64,000 bases of DNA, taken from Pythium myriotylum. Taxonomy: Eukaryota > Oomycota > Peronosporomycetes > Pythiales > Pythiaceae. The position numbers and the translations under genes are program-made. The notes below the pieces were generated by a model, which ran no database searches, was not told where the DNA came from, and saw only the letters and a list, made by a program, of their open reading frames with translations. Below are positions 45,473 to 57,506 of this stretch, piece after piece; position 1 is the first letter of the stretch, and each line of letters begins with the position of its first letter. The stretch lies in assembly GCA_023091665.1 (NCBI GenBank), contig JALJCQ010000001.1, forward strand, positions 1,488,001 through 1,552,000. The letters run 5' to 3'.

Positions 45473-48400
45473 CTAGCTGACATTGCCACGGCCGTACGTG
45501 CCCTCGGGACACTTGTACTCCTCCGGCAGCAACGAGCGTTGCAGAGCGTTGAACGCGTACTGCCGTTTGCCCGTGTTCTTGAACGCGTTTTCTAGTCGGA
45601 CACCGTTGCTCCGCATCGTCGAAACAGTGCGGACGAGAAACTCGGCCGGGAGGCCATGGTGGTCACACAACAAATTACCTTGCTCGAGTGTCACAGACAT
45701 GCCGGTACGGTCTTTCGCACTCTTGCACGATGTGACTCGGCCCGCGAACAGTAGTCGACACAAACGCGAGCTCAGCTGAATGATTTTTGGATGCTTGGTC
45801 TTGACCATTTGCTTGCTGGCCGTCATAATGCGGTCCTCAAGGTCGGTAAGCAGGTTCTCGACAAGCTTCAGATCTGCGTTGAAAGTGCCAGGCTACCACA
45901 GTTGAAAATGTTAAAACTAGATGCCTCTAGCAGTTTCAATAAAAGAAGCCAAAGACTCACCGATTGACATGCGAGGCTCTTGTACTTCTCTGCATACTCC
46001 TTGAGGGTGAGAAAGTTGTCGTGGTTAATGGTCTGCTGAATGGTAGTCTTCTTCGTGCTGGAGCCGTTCGCAAGCGTCTGCATCTCGTTGATGCCTTGTG
46101 TGAACATTACGGCCGTCACTGGGATCTTCGCACCCCCACGAATACCTGCAGGAATCAGTTGGAGGATTTCGTTGTTACATCGAACACTGATCACCACAGT
46201 GTAGGCACCGTTTTTCGAGTCGCCACACAAACGGGCGGACACCACGCTTGGCAAGTCGATATCCTTGATGTGCAAATTGAGTGTTGGTGGAAGATGAGCC
46301 GGTGGTGTCGTGTCCAGAATGAAATTCACATTCTTCATGGCCTCTACCGCAGCGTAGAAATCTTCGAGCATGCCAGACTCTTTTCCCTGTGTCGAGAGCA
46401 GACTTTCCACCTGCCACAGAAAACCTATTGAGTCGATCACATGAAGGAACTGACGGTCGGTTGGGTGCTGCAAAGCCGCTTCCAGATTGCGACAGAAAGA
46501 CGCGATCACTGCAGTCAACGCCTGAGAGACACACATGTCCATGCGCATCACCACCTGCCACTTCAGTTCATCATCCTCCCGCACATCGGTTTCGGTCCAA
46601 TCGAAAGCTTCCTCGACGGATTTTTCCGACAGTCCGCTACCAATACGGCCGAGTAGGGTGCGGTCACTGACAGAGCGCGGAGGAGCCTTCTTCCGAAGTC
46701 GATTGCGAAGGGACAGAATACCAGCGCCATGACGGAACTTGAAGCCATGAGCAGCAAACGCGCCGACAGTAACGGTAGTGTACAACTTGACGCGTTCTGA
46801 AGTTCGCCGCAACAACTGCGTGCGAACATCAGACGTGGGGCCAACCCACATGTCTTGAATGTGCTGTGAAAAAGAAGTGAAAATTAGACATCAAGAACCT
46901 TGGCCGACAATTTCACGTCGAAAGACTCACCATGTTGATCGGCAGGAATCGCAACAAGAGACTCTTTTTCTCGGTACTTGCCTTGAAGTTAACGCCTTCT
47001 TCAGCTCGATTCACGCAAAGCTGGTGGCATTCTTTGAGTCCATCGATGTACTTTGCCCGCTGTCGGACACGCTCTTCAAGCCACGACTGTGCAATTGCTT
47101 GTACGTTCTCCCCCTGGATCTGGTCGATGAGATTGTCGTAAAGACCTGTCGCAAGCCCACGTTTGCATTTTTCATCAAACGCACGCAGGTCTTGCTCTGC
47201 ACGCGTCAGGTCAGCTGCACGCTCTTTTTGCAACAGGTCCAGGAACTGGCGCGGAATCTCATTCGTGAAAATGCTTTCGGTCATGTCTTCAACCACCATC
47301 TCCTCGCCATCGGCAAACTGGAAACACTTGGAGATGCAGAAGCTGCTGCTCTCTTTCAACGTGCGTGTTGAGACTGTCGTGCAGCGCACACGAAGCATGG
47401 GCCCGTTGACCCCAGAAGCTCCGCTATGCGTGCTAGCAACTTGGGTTCCGCGATGAGACCCTTCTGGAGCAACGAGGCGAACTTGGTCGACATTGACAAA
47501 CTCACACGAGGAACACGTGAACTCGCAAAACACTCGAGGCTTCGTATTCGAAGGAGCAGACGAACGCCGGCGAATGTTCTCAGACGTACCACCAATTCGA
47601 TCTGAAGTGGCTGACGACGTAGAACTCGTGCGATTCACTTGAAGTTCGTACACAACAAAGCGGAGCATTGCTGTCGGAGAAACGGCAGGGATCTGGAGAG
47701 TTGACATAAAAGTTGCCACTTGGGCAGCGGCACCATTTTGGTCTTCAACCTGCGTTGGAGCAACTGTTTCAGTCCCGCCGACCCGAACCCATGATGTATT
47801 GGTGGTCAGCATCGAGTGGAGCAACGTGGAATTGTCTCGCGTGTTCTGAACGATCATACTTTCGCGAAGTAATCCAGACTGAAGCATCGTGTTCACACTG
47901 CCGCGTGCTCGCCCAGTGATCCCGATGGCGAACTCGTCGATAAACGCATCGTTGCTTTCGGGCTCGCCGACGTACAACTCCATGTAGCATGCGTCTGAGA
48001 TAGGCACTGGGGTGATGAATTGGGCCGACAACGTCAAGAGCTGCTGAGGCCCCTCATTAGTCTCAGCGCCAAATGGCAAGTAGTCAGTGTCTGGGAAATC
48101 CGTTATACCAGCCCACCCATCGCTCAGTCGACCAAACGTGCTCGTTGTCCGCCCAAGAATCCGCTTCGGATCATCTTTGGTGTCACGGCGTTGCTTTGAG
48201 TCCTGGCCAGGGTTGCTCCAGCGCAAGCCGTGGAGGCGGGGGTTCCACTGCAACACGAGGAAACCAGCCGGTGGAACGATTGTCGGGAGCCAGATCGTAA
48301 GTGTGTACCATACAATTGCGTTCATGGGCCAGTTACCTGTGTACAAGACAATGTTGGTCAACGTAGACACGCCGAGGGACAATGTGATTGCGAGAATAAC

Positions 48401-51198
48401 GATGAGGTAGGTCTTGAGGGAGTTGCGCATCGCCTCGACAACGCGATCATCAACGAGATTACCAGTATGCTCGATAAGTCGCGACCCGCGCTGAAGGACG
48501 TAGGTCCCCAACACGAGAAGTACAACCGATGCCAGGAACATCACGACGTCGGAACTGAAGGTTGCAAACGCGTACATGTTTGAGAACGACACAGCCTTAC
48601 ACAGTTGATTGGCCGCGTATCGCCACTGGTACGGCTGCAAGTCGGGGCAGTAGTCTGTGTCGCACATGCGCTTGTCATACTTGGGATTTTTCAAGTAGTC
48701 GTCGTACGCGCACTTGAAAAAGTCCGACATACTGATGAGCGTGAAGATACCAAAGGCGTAGAAGACTCCGTTGATGACCGCGAAAGAAAACATAAGATAT
48801 ACACGACGGATCTTGCGAACATCGTGGTTAAGCACCGTCGACCAGTGGAAGCAAACAGAGGTCATCATCGTCCAAGCAAAGCAAGTAGTGAGAATGCGTG
48901 TCAGATAGTAGACGTGGCTTGCGTTCGTCGATGTACCATCCGCGGACACATTGATCCAGATCGCGTTGCCGATGATGGAAAGGAGGAAGACAATCACGAC
49001 GCAAACGGAGGTCATGTCGTTGTAAAAGGTGAACGCCGAGAACGTGATACCATTCTGACCAGAGACCCACGATCAACACAAAATCGTTGAGCTCGTTCAT
49101 CGAGACCACGTACCATGCGCGTAATTAAGACAGCGCCGACGAAAGCAACAGCGTAGATCGTCACTGACATGACACTGTACACACTGAGCCCATGGTTCGA
49201 TGCTGCAACAACAAAATGTTTAGGCGAGGTGAGCGGGAAGGGCGATACAAAGGAGCACTCACATGGCTGCTCATGGACAATGAGTTGAGAGCACTCGCTT
49301 CCTTGAACGACTTCTCGATCAATCAGAGAAATTTCTGCGAGCTCAGGCACGATCGACTCGGTAGCAGTCGAGGAGTTAGAGCGATCGCTCGACCATACGA
49401 GCGCCGACACGGCCAGCTGAAATCTGAAGGTCGGGTGTAGTTCCCAGGTGTCGTTGGGCTTGACTCCTGTGGGAAATAGCTTGGTTACACAGAAGTATGT
49501 TTCGTTTACTTGCTCCACAGCCATCGATGAGTCTCCTGGATACGTATAGTAGTATACGAAAGGATTTCCGCCTGTGACGTAAGTCGCGGTAGGGTTCAGT
49601 CCCCAGGTAATGTTTGCCGCCGTCAAACGACCCTGGTGGCTACACGCTGGTGAACGAAGGTTGACGCAGACCTTCGGGTCATTTGAGTTGCGGCCAATGA
49701 TTGTCGAGGTCGTAAACGACAGCGTCATCTTCCTCCTTTGAACTTCCATCCAGACCATGGAGGACTGGAGGCGCCCCTCGGTGATCGTTGGCGTGTCCAT
49801 TTTCGCGAGCGACACTGCAGTTAAGTTGCCCACAATGCCAATACTACCAGAGGAACTCGACGCAGAGGCACTAGCGGATGCGCTCACGTACAGTTCGCGC
49901 GTGCCGAGCTGACGGCGTTGGCGCTGTGAAGTCTCAACTGGATTCGACTCGAAGACGAGGTAAACACCCACTTGACCACTGGAGGTCGTCGAGGAGCCGC
50001 TCACGATACTCTTCTCGAGACGGAACGTCAGCGGCGCCTGAACAGAGGACGAGGCAAGCGAGGACCAGTCAGCAACCAAGCTGGCAACGTCCACGAACCC
50101 AACCGAGTCGATTTCTCCACTGCCGCGACAGTTGCTCTCGACAGTGACTTGGTTGCACGGATACACGTGGAATTGCTGGCTTACGGTGTCGCCGTCGCTG
50201 GTTACGAGGTCGACGGTGACAGTGGTGCTTGCCCAGGCTACGAACCGCCAGTCTCCGGGCAGGCGGAAGGTGATCCACCACCTGTGGTTGGTGCTGAGCG
50301 GGTTTTCGCTCCCGAGATTATGCAGCGCGCCGGCGACGTCGGACGCGAGCAGCGAGAAGGTCACGTCCGCGACGGTGTTGGGCGTTGTCGGCGTCACCTG
50401 CAACTTGTACGAGCTCGTCGCGACGCAGGACGTGTAGCCTGCGGGACACGAGCCATCCGAGCGCCGTGCGACGCAGATGCTGGTCACGGCCTCGCCGGGA
50501 TACTCGTTCTGGCACTCGCTGTCCTGGCAGCGGCAGTAGGTGGATCTGTAGGGGGTTTGGACCACGGTCGACGTCGAGGATGAGACGGAGACGCCCGAGG
50601 CGGGCGTCGCACCGACGGTCGCGGCTGGAGACGCGTCGCTGGAAGCCTCGGTGGTCGTGGTCGCGACTGGCGCGGTCGTCGGCGAGTCGGTCGAGATGCT
50701 GAAGGCCACGGCCGCGCTGTCGAGCGCCGCCACGGCGACGCCAGTGGTCGGCGCGGGGCTCGGCGTCGGCGTCGGCGTCAGCGTCGGCGTGAGAGTCAGC
50801 GTCGTTGTGGTCGTCGGTGTGGTCGTGCAGGGCACTGTGGGCACGGGCGTGTCGCTCTCGCCCACGTCCGGGTCGGCTCTCGGTCGGTCCTCTCGGGGCG
50901 GCGGCGTCGGCGGCGCGTCGAGACTCGGACGCGGCACGCTGACGCCGAAGTCGACGACGCCGTCTTCGTCGACCGCATGGCTCTGGGAGGACGCGCCGTG
51001 GTCCAAGTCGCCGACGTTGGGTCCCTTTGGGAGCCACCCGCCGCAGCCCGAGGAAGACGAGTCGGCCGAGTCGGAGGCGCCCGAGGACGAGGACGACGAC
51101 GAGGACGGAAAGGCCGGTCCGTCGCGGAGGCCGTCGACCGCCGCGAGGAGCAGCGCGGCGAGCAGGAGGCGGCGGCGGAGGCGAGGCCGACGGGCCAT
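45473..51198 (-). CDS. GPCR-INPP4 fusion: seven-helix receptor joined to inositol-polyphosphate 4-phosphatase
   Basis: Predicted 1823-aa membrane signalling protein in five exons: 51198-49263, 49202-49114, 49054-46931, 46863-45961, 45892-45473. It begins with a signal peptide (MARRPRLRRRLLLAALLLAA), then an acidic, Ser/Thr/Pro-rich stalk (Thr-Pro repeats) and a Cys-containing ectodomain of strands. About seven hydrophobic helices follow (first GLSVYSVMSVTIYAVAFVGAV, last NAIVWYTLTIWLPTIVPPAGF). A C2-like region comes after that (SAQFITPVPISDACYMELYVGEPE), and the C-terminal phosphatase domain has the Cys-X5-Arg motif CKSAKDRTGMS (45727-45707). That motif is the INPP4 type, which removes the 4-phosphate from PI(3,4)P2. 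Oomycetes are known to carry GPCR-bigrams including INPP-type fusions. The two introns near the receptor start (60 and 59 nt) are strong. The UTP7 gene starts 281 bp away, divergently. Confidence 0.9.
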
Positions 51199-51479
51199 GG
51201 CGACGGGGAAATGGGACCTCCTCAGCAGACCCATGCAGCGACAAGCGGACGATCGAGCCGCACAGCGGCTGGCTCTGTTGGACGGACGAGCCCTAGCCCT
51301 TATAGAAGGCATCAACGGGGGAGTTTGTGGAAATGCCACAAACCGCGCCAAAAGTCCGGAAATCAAGTCTCGGAGATCGGACATCGGAGAGGCTACTATT
51401 CGAGAGAAGCAAGGTACCCACGCAGTGGGTCCATTGTTGCTCCATTGGCCACCGTGCTCCACGGCGACGAGCGAGCACC

Positions 51480-53233
51480 ATGGGCGCGGACGACGACGCG
51501 TACAGCAGCAGCAGCAGCCGCGAGGCCAGCGACTCGGAGCCCGAGGACGTGGACGCGGTCGTGCGCAGCGCCGCCAAGCGGCTCGGCCAGAAGCGCGCGC
51601 CCGCCAAGGACGACGCCAAGACCAAGACCAAGAACGTCAAGAACCTCGACAAGTACACGCGCCACGCGCCCATCTCGCAGCGCAAGATCAAGAGCATCCG
51701 CGACAAAAAGCTCAAGGGACGACTCGAACGCACCGGATCCAAGTTCCAGGATGCCGCCGTGTCCGCGGCCAAGTCCGAGATCTTGCTGCCGAGCCAGGCC
51801 GGCATGCTCGAGGCCGAAGGGCTCGAGAAGACGTACAAGTTTACACAGGCCCAGCTCGCGGAAAACGTCGACCAGAACACTGCGCGCAAGATCTTCAACC
51901 TCGACCTGCCCGACTACGGCGCGTACACGGTGCGCTACACGCGCAACGGCCGAAACCTGCTCCTCGGCGGCCAGAAGGGCCACTTGGCCACCATGGACAT
52001 GCTCCGAATGCGCCTCTCGTGCGAGTTCCAGGCCAACGACCTCGTGCGCGACGTCACGTTTCTCCACAACAACTCCATGTTTGCGGCGGCTCAGAAGAAA
52101 TTCGTGTACATTTACGACAGCAGCGGCGCGGAAGCCCACTGCCTTCGCTCCATCCCGGAGCCGCGCAAGATGGAGTTCTTGCCGTACCACTTCCTGCTCT
52201 CGACGATCAGCGGCAACGGTTTTCTCAGCTACCACGATGTCACCACCGGCAATGAGGTTGCTGGACATCGCACAAAGCTCGGGTTGTGCGACGCGATGGC
52301 GCAGAACCCGTGGAACGCCGTAATCAATCTTGGTCATGCCAATGGGCTCGTGACCCTTTGGACACCCAACATGCATGAAGCAGTCGTAAAAATGCAATGT
52401 CACCAAGGACCAGGTACGCTGAACTCCTCCGTATTTTGAACGACCTCATCAGTTGCTAATCACTATCTTCCTCTCTAGTTCGATCGATGGCGATTGACAA
52501 CAGCGGAAAGTATCTTGTCACCGCCGGCGCAGACAGGAAGCTCAAGGTGTTCGATCTTCGAAAGTACCAAGAGCTAAATGAGTACTATCTGCATTCTGCG
52601 GTCAACGCTATGAGCGTGAGTCAACGTGGCCTCGTCGCGGTTGGCTTTGGGCCGAACATCCACGTCCTCAAGAACCCGTTCACGAGCGAGGCGCCGTCAC
52701 CTTACATGACCCACATGATTCCTGGATCTCAGGTGAGCTCACTGGCATTCCAGCCTTTCGAGGATGTGCTCAGCATCGGCCACGCGTCCGGGTTCAGCAA
52801 CATCGTCATTCCAGGCTCAGGCGAACCCAACTTCGATACTTTCGAGGCAAACCCGTACGAGAACGCCAAGCAGCGTGGCGAGACCGAAGTGCGTTCGCTC
52901 TTGGAGAAGTTGCGTCCAGAGATGATCACGCTGGACCCTCGCGCGATTGGGCGAGTAGACCTCGACCCGGCCACAGAACAGCTGACCAAAATCCAGCAAA
53001 TGGAGAAGGCCAACGGCAAGCCGCTTGTCACCAAGAAGAAGATGCGTGGTCGCAATCGTCCTTCCCGCCGCCTGCGCAAGAAGCAGCAGAACGTGGTCGA
53101 TCTGCAAAAGGAGAAGTACAAGGATCTACTAGAGAACAAGAAAAAGAGCGAAGAGAGGCGCCAACAAAAGGCCGAGTGGGAAGCCAAGGCACAGAGCGCG
53201 CCAACGGCACTGAACCGGTTCTTCAAGAAGTAG
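51480..53233 (+). CDS. UTP7: UTP7/WDR46 (BING4) small-subunit processome protein
   Basis: Predicted 562-aa nucleolar protein in two exons (51480-52413, 52479-53233; 65-nt intron). It is a component of the U3 small-subunit processome needed for 18S rRNA maturation. The start is acidic and Ser-rich, then a basic segment (KYTRHAPISQRKIKSIRDKK), then helix EKTYKFTQAQLAENV. WD40 repeats follow (YTRNGRNLLLGGQKGHLATMD; YLVTAGADRKLKVFDLR; HASGFSNIVIPGSGEPNFDT). The C-terminal BING4CT domain reads ANPYENAKQRGETEVRSLLE then MITLDPRAIGRVD. A lysine-rich tail follows. All landmarks are in the family order and the length matches. The start is the ATG at 51480, the first one that gives an acidic N-terminus like the family's. 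Confidence 0.94.
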
Positions 53234-53357
53234 AAATTGCTCCATCGCCGAATACAATAGAACGCAACATTTTGAATGTCGAAGTATTTTTTTTTGTGCT
53301 GTCAAGAAAATAATCAAGACGTAGTTGAGAAACCCGCAACGGCGAAATGGAATAAAT

Positions 53358-55670
53358 CTACGCCAGGTAGCGGTACGTGTTTGCCTGCTCCGGGTCGCGC
53401 TCCAAGTACTCACGATCGATCAGAGCCTCAATGCGACGCTTGATCACCTTCAAGTTCGGCTTGAAGAACTGAAGCTGAGTGAGGACTTCTGAGATAAGCT
53501 GCTGGTGCTGCAACGTCTTGCGCGCCTTCATGATTCGTACAATGGCAGCTTCAATCGCGATACTGCGATCCTCCTCAACGTGCTTCTGGCTGTGGCTTTC
53601 CTCAAGTGACGCCATCGGAATACGAATCTTGCGCATCGGAGAGGCGAAGGTCTTGTTGACTTCAAAGTTGTCACTCGTTGAGATCGTCTTACCCGCTGGC
53701 AGCTTGTTCAGGATCTTGAACTTGCCGCACGATAGGGAATGCATAATTCGTTTCACAACGTCAACTGACAGGTTGAGTGACTCGCGAACAGTCTCAAAGG
53801 ACAGCGCGCCATCCGCTTCATTGAAAAGCAGAAGAGCGACAGCTTGCAGCGTAGTCACTTGAAGATCGTACCACTTCTTCTTCGGGAAGTTGGCGCGAAC
53901 CTATGATACAATAAAAAGTTAGAATTGGCTCTTCAGACGACACACACAATAACCGAAGAAGCTTACCGTGGCGTTACCGAGAGAATGGATCCACTGCAAA
54001 CGACGGTGGCTCGTCTTCGAATCATAGTAGACCTTGAACAAGTTCATCGCCTTGACCAATTGTGGAGGCATCGTGATCTCCAGCACCTTGTACGAAGGCC
54101 AGTAGCCTGTGGTCAAGACCTGGACACTAAACTCGAGGTTACCACCGAGTGAAGCGGAGGATTCCTGGTCACGCTGCTTCTTTAGGAACGCTTCGAACTC
54201 TTGATGATGGTCGCTGCCAATCGCCAAGTCATTCATCATGCCTTCCATTTTACCGGTGAACTGGGCGCCGCAGCGGAGCTTTAGCTTTCCAATCATAAGC
54301 ACTTCAGCGTCGGCCGAGGCAGATCGCTGGTTCAACAAACGCTTCGCCAACTGGTTTCGGTAGATCTCGGCGAACAAATCCTTGTCCGTCAAGTATGAGA
54401 ACACGAACACAACCTTCTCGAGGTAGTCCTCGACTTGCTCGTCACTCAACTTCTCGCCACCAGTCTTCAGAATGCGATCACAGAACGTGCTCATCAACTT
54501 CGCAGAGCTATCCGGTCCGACATCCTTGTTCACAAATTCAACGAATGCCTCCTTGAGCGCCTTTTGGAAGAGCGAGTTACCCTGGAATTGCTCGTTCACG
54601 ACACTACGGAATTTGTCGTGGATGGTCAAAATGCTCTTGATGTACTCGGGATCTGAGGCCGCGTCTTTGATGTTGCCCTCCGCGACTGCGTTCGCTCGCT
54701 TTTCGACAATATCATTGCCGACAGCAGTGATATGTTTCTGGACGAGGTCGGCGATGGGTTCGAGACCGTTCTTAATGCGCGAAAAGAGGCGGTACATACG
54801 CGCCAAGTCATCCAGTTTGTCGTTTCGCAACAGAGCAATCACGCCCGAGTTCTCGCGCTCGATGAGTTCCTTTTCGGTCACCTGCAGCAGCACGTCCTCG
54901 AGCACTTTGCTGAGCTTCGGGTCTGTGATCTTGTTCAGGTAGCGCTCAACACGACTACGCTCACTCTGGAGCGCTTCCTCGACCTTCTGCAAGTAGACAG
55001 GCGTCGAGTCTTCCGTGAGCCAGGCCTTGGACTTGGCGCTGTAGTACTGGCGGCTTTGCTGGAGCAGCTGGCTCTCAAAGTCGCTCTGGTAGACGTCAAG
55101 CGACTTCATGCCCATGACTTCATAGATCTCGATGCAGCTGCGCACGAGCGTCGTATCGATGATCTCGCCGTTGCGCTCCTTCTCAATGAGCTCAAGCACG
55201 GCCCACTTGAGACGGTTCTTGATCTTCTGGAAGACGACACGGTCGAAGCTCTGGAGCCCGGCCTCCTCAAGCGTGGGCAGCGAGTGGTGCTTGACGTAGT
55301 ATCGATCGAGGTACATGAAGAAGCGCGACATCCACTTGTTCATGAGCTTGTGGTTCTGCCAGCGCTTGACGAGCTCGGCGAGGAAGACCTCGTCGTGGGC
55401 CTTCTCGAGCGCGGGCAGCACCTGGTTCTCGAGGTATGTGTCGAAGGTGGTGCCGTGGCGCTCGTAGAGCTGCTGCGAGTAGTTGTAGGGCGCGCGCTGG
55501 GTGCACATGTTGTAGCACGTCGTGTAGATGGGCATGAACGAGTTGGGCGGGAAGGGCGAGACGCGCACTTTGTCGAAGCCCTTCTCGAGGATGTCGAGCA
55601 GCACGTCGATGGCCTTGGGCTTGATCTCCACGTCCCATCCTTCCTCCAGCGAGATCATGGCCTTGCTCAT
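53358..55670 (-). CDS. CUL1: Cullin-1 scaffold of SCF ubiquitin ligases
   Basis: Predicted 748-aa protein, two exons (55670-53967, 53900-53358; 66-nt intron). The N-terminal cullin repeats carry FPPNSFMPIYTTCYNMCTQR and LPALEKAHDEVFLAELVKRW, as expected for adaptor binding. The middle includes the cullin-homology region VFVFSYLTDKDLFAEIYRNQ LAKRLLNQ and the RBX1-binding block near QVLTTGYWPSYKVLEITMPP. The C-terminal winged-helix part has the neddylation lysine in AAIVRIMKARKTLQHQQLI and ends with the usual IDREYLERD and YRYLA. Cullin-1 rather than -3 or -4 is chosen from the start region and ending. The start codon faces the FHA-RING gene across 491 bp. Confidence 0.9.
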
Positions 55671-56161
55671 GGTGGCGGACGCGGGGTTGCGAGGGAGAAA
55701 GATTGGGGAACTCAGCCGCGGAAAGCCAAGGAAGGGGAGCGACCACCGTGGGTTGAAAGCGTGGGTCCCTGCGAAAGACGATACGCCCGCATGCAGAACC
55801 AGAGGGTCGGCCGCCCGAGAGATGTACCCACTCCGGCAGGAATAGCGAGCGCATCAGAACGAGACGGTAAGATGGGTATCTTTGCCACTCTTGCAGCATG
55901 GCTGTCGGCGCGACGGCGTCGGTGGGGTCACCGCCAATATAGAGCCCAGCCTCCATACAGAAGAGAAGGCGACGACGACGGCGAGAGGACGCGAAAAAGA
56001 ACTGCTACCTGTCTAACGTGATAGTGAGTCATAGTGAGATCGCAGTTATGCTCCAAGAGAGGAACTACGACTGCCTCCGAAAGCGAATACCTTCAAGAAA
56101 GGTTATATTCTCTCGCCGGAACGTTTGAAAACAAAACGACAGGCACCGACTTCCGTGCGGC
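55671..56161. promoter_or_regulatory. Shared upstream region of the cullin-1 and FHA-RING genes
   Basis: 491 bp between divergent starts. GC-rich near cullin, more mixed near 56000-56130. Nothing else recognised. Confidence 0.5.
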
Positions 56162-57460
56162 ATGGCGGAGCAGCGCCGGCGAGGCAGCGACGGCGCGCGC
56201 GACTACAAGGAGAACATGGCGCGCCAGAGCAACACGCCGCGCTCGGCCGAGAGGGCGCCTCCCGCCGCGCACGCGCACGCGCCCGCCGGCGCGACGACGC
56301 TGCGCACGTTCTTCGACGCGTTCACGATCGGGCGCAGTCGGCGCTGCGACCTCGTGATCCCGACGTCCGAAGACACGCGCACGATCAGCAAGACCCACGC
56401 ACGCATCTTCCACATGCGAGACGCAGAGCATGGGGACGGAGCGAGCGGCCGCTCGAACGCGCGCAAGAAGTGGATTCTCCAGGACCTCAACACGCTCAAC
56501 GGCACGGCGATCAACGGCATGGACCTCATGCCCGGCGGATCGATGGAACTCCACGACGGAGACGAGCTCATGCTCTCGTCCAACATGCGCACGGGCATGC
56601 GTCTCCATATCCAGATCCCAGATGCCGACCAGTCGCGACTCATCGCTAGACTCTATGGGCCCTACGGAGCGAACTGGCAGCAACATGCACCTTCTGGCCA
56701 CGGCAACACTCCGACGTGGCATGGATGGTCGAGCCGCGCGTCGACTCCACAGCCAGACACACACATGACGCCTCACGGATCCGACTCTGCGTCGTCGTTG
56801 ACCAAGCGGCAGCGATCAACCGACGACCGCTCGAGTCGACACAGCTCCAATGGCCAGGACGCGTCGAGCGAGGCCCACGGGGGCAAGCGGAGCCGTCGCG
56901 ACGATGGAGACGACAAGGAGCGTCTCATGCTCTGTCCGGTGTGCCTCGATTACTTCTACAACTCGGCGACGCTCGCGTGTTCGCATACGTTCTGTGGACA
57001 CTGCATCGGCCATTGGTTCCGCACGAGCGGCTCGCTCTCATGCCCGGAGTGTCGCGCGAGCGTCAAGCACATGCCTGTCCGCAATCGAGCACTTGACGAT
57101 CTCGTCGCGCATCTCGCCGGCGACACGGATGCATACCGCGTAGCGGTGCGAAAGCGCACAACCGAAGAGCGCGTTGGCGCGTCTTTCGCCCCTGGCAACT
57201 TCGACTTGCGCACGCATCCGTTCGTGTTTACGCCGTGGTCGACAGAGGCGGTGCTGGCGTTCAGCACGTTCATTCGCAAACAATTCGGCGAGCAGCGCAT
57301 CGCAGCCTGTCGCCAAGTCGGACTCACCGAAGCAGCGATTGACGCAGCTGCCGGCGTCGTGCTGGGCGTCGCGGCGGAGAACCTTCTCATGGACGTGGTG
57401 ACTCTCCACACATCTCACGAGGCACGAGACCGCTTGAAGATTTATCTCCATTACGGCTGA
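56162..57460 (+). CDS. FHA-RING E3 ubiquitin ligase (RNF8/CHFR-like)
   Basis: Single-exon 432-aa protein. After a disordered Arg/Pro/Ala-rich start (residues 1-45), an FHA domain runs from about residue 50: FTIGRSRRCDLVIP, SKTHARIF, WILQDLNTLNGTAINGM, then ELHDGDELML. The key phosphothreonine-binding Arg, Ser, His and Asn are kept. A Ser/His-rich linker leads to a C3HC4 RING (LCPVCLDYFYNSATLACSHT then FCGHCIGHW and CPECRASV), then a helical tail including LAFSTFIRKQFGEQRIA. FHA plus RING in one protein is the plan of RNF8 and CHFR, which read phosphorylated chromatin or mitotic signals and ubiquitinate targets. It has no CHFR PBZ zinc finger. The 5' part is very GC-rich. Confidence 0.9.
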   Translation: MAEQRRRGSDGARDYKENMARQSNTPRSAERAPPAAHAHAPAGATTLRTFFDAFTIGRSRRCDLVIPTSEDTRTISKTHARIFHMRDAEHGDGASGRSNARKKWILQDLNTLNGTAINGMDLMPGGSMELHDGDELMLSSNMRTGMRLHIQIPDADQSRLIARLYGPYGANWQQHAPSGHGNTPTWHGWSSRASTPQPDTHMTPHGSDSASSLTKRQRSTDDRSSRHSSNGQDASSEAHGGKRSRRDDGDDKERLMLCPVCLDYFYNSATLACSHTFCGHCIGHWFRTSGSLSCPECRASVKHMPVRNRALDDLVAHLAGDTDAYRVAVRKRTTEERVGASFAPGNFDLRTHPFVFTPWSTEAVLAFSTFIRKQFGEQRIAACRQVGLTEAAIDAAAGVVLGVAAENLLMDVVTLHTSHEARDRLKIYLHYG

Positions 57461-57506
57461 GGTCGTACGAATGTGGCGCGAAGGTTGCTGGTAGCGTGTT
57501 CGTTCA

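Noticed and set aside
50651..52255. A 534-codon open frame on the plus strand across the start of the GPCR-INPP4 gene and into UTP7
   Set aside because: It overlaps two real genes in other frames and switches composition at the gene boundary, which a real protein would not do.
54732..56021. A 429-codon open frame on the plus strand across the cullin-1 gene
   Set aside because: It is exactly antisense to a well-supported cullin. The frame stays open because of GC-rich third positions; its product has the Leu/Val/Glu/Asp pattern of a codon-bias artefact and no known motif.
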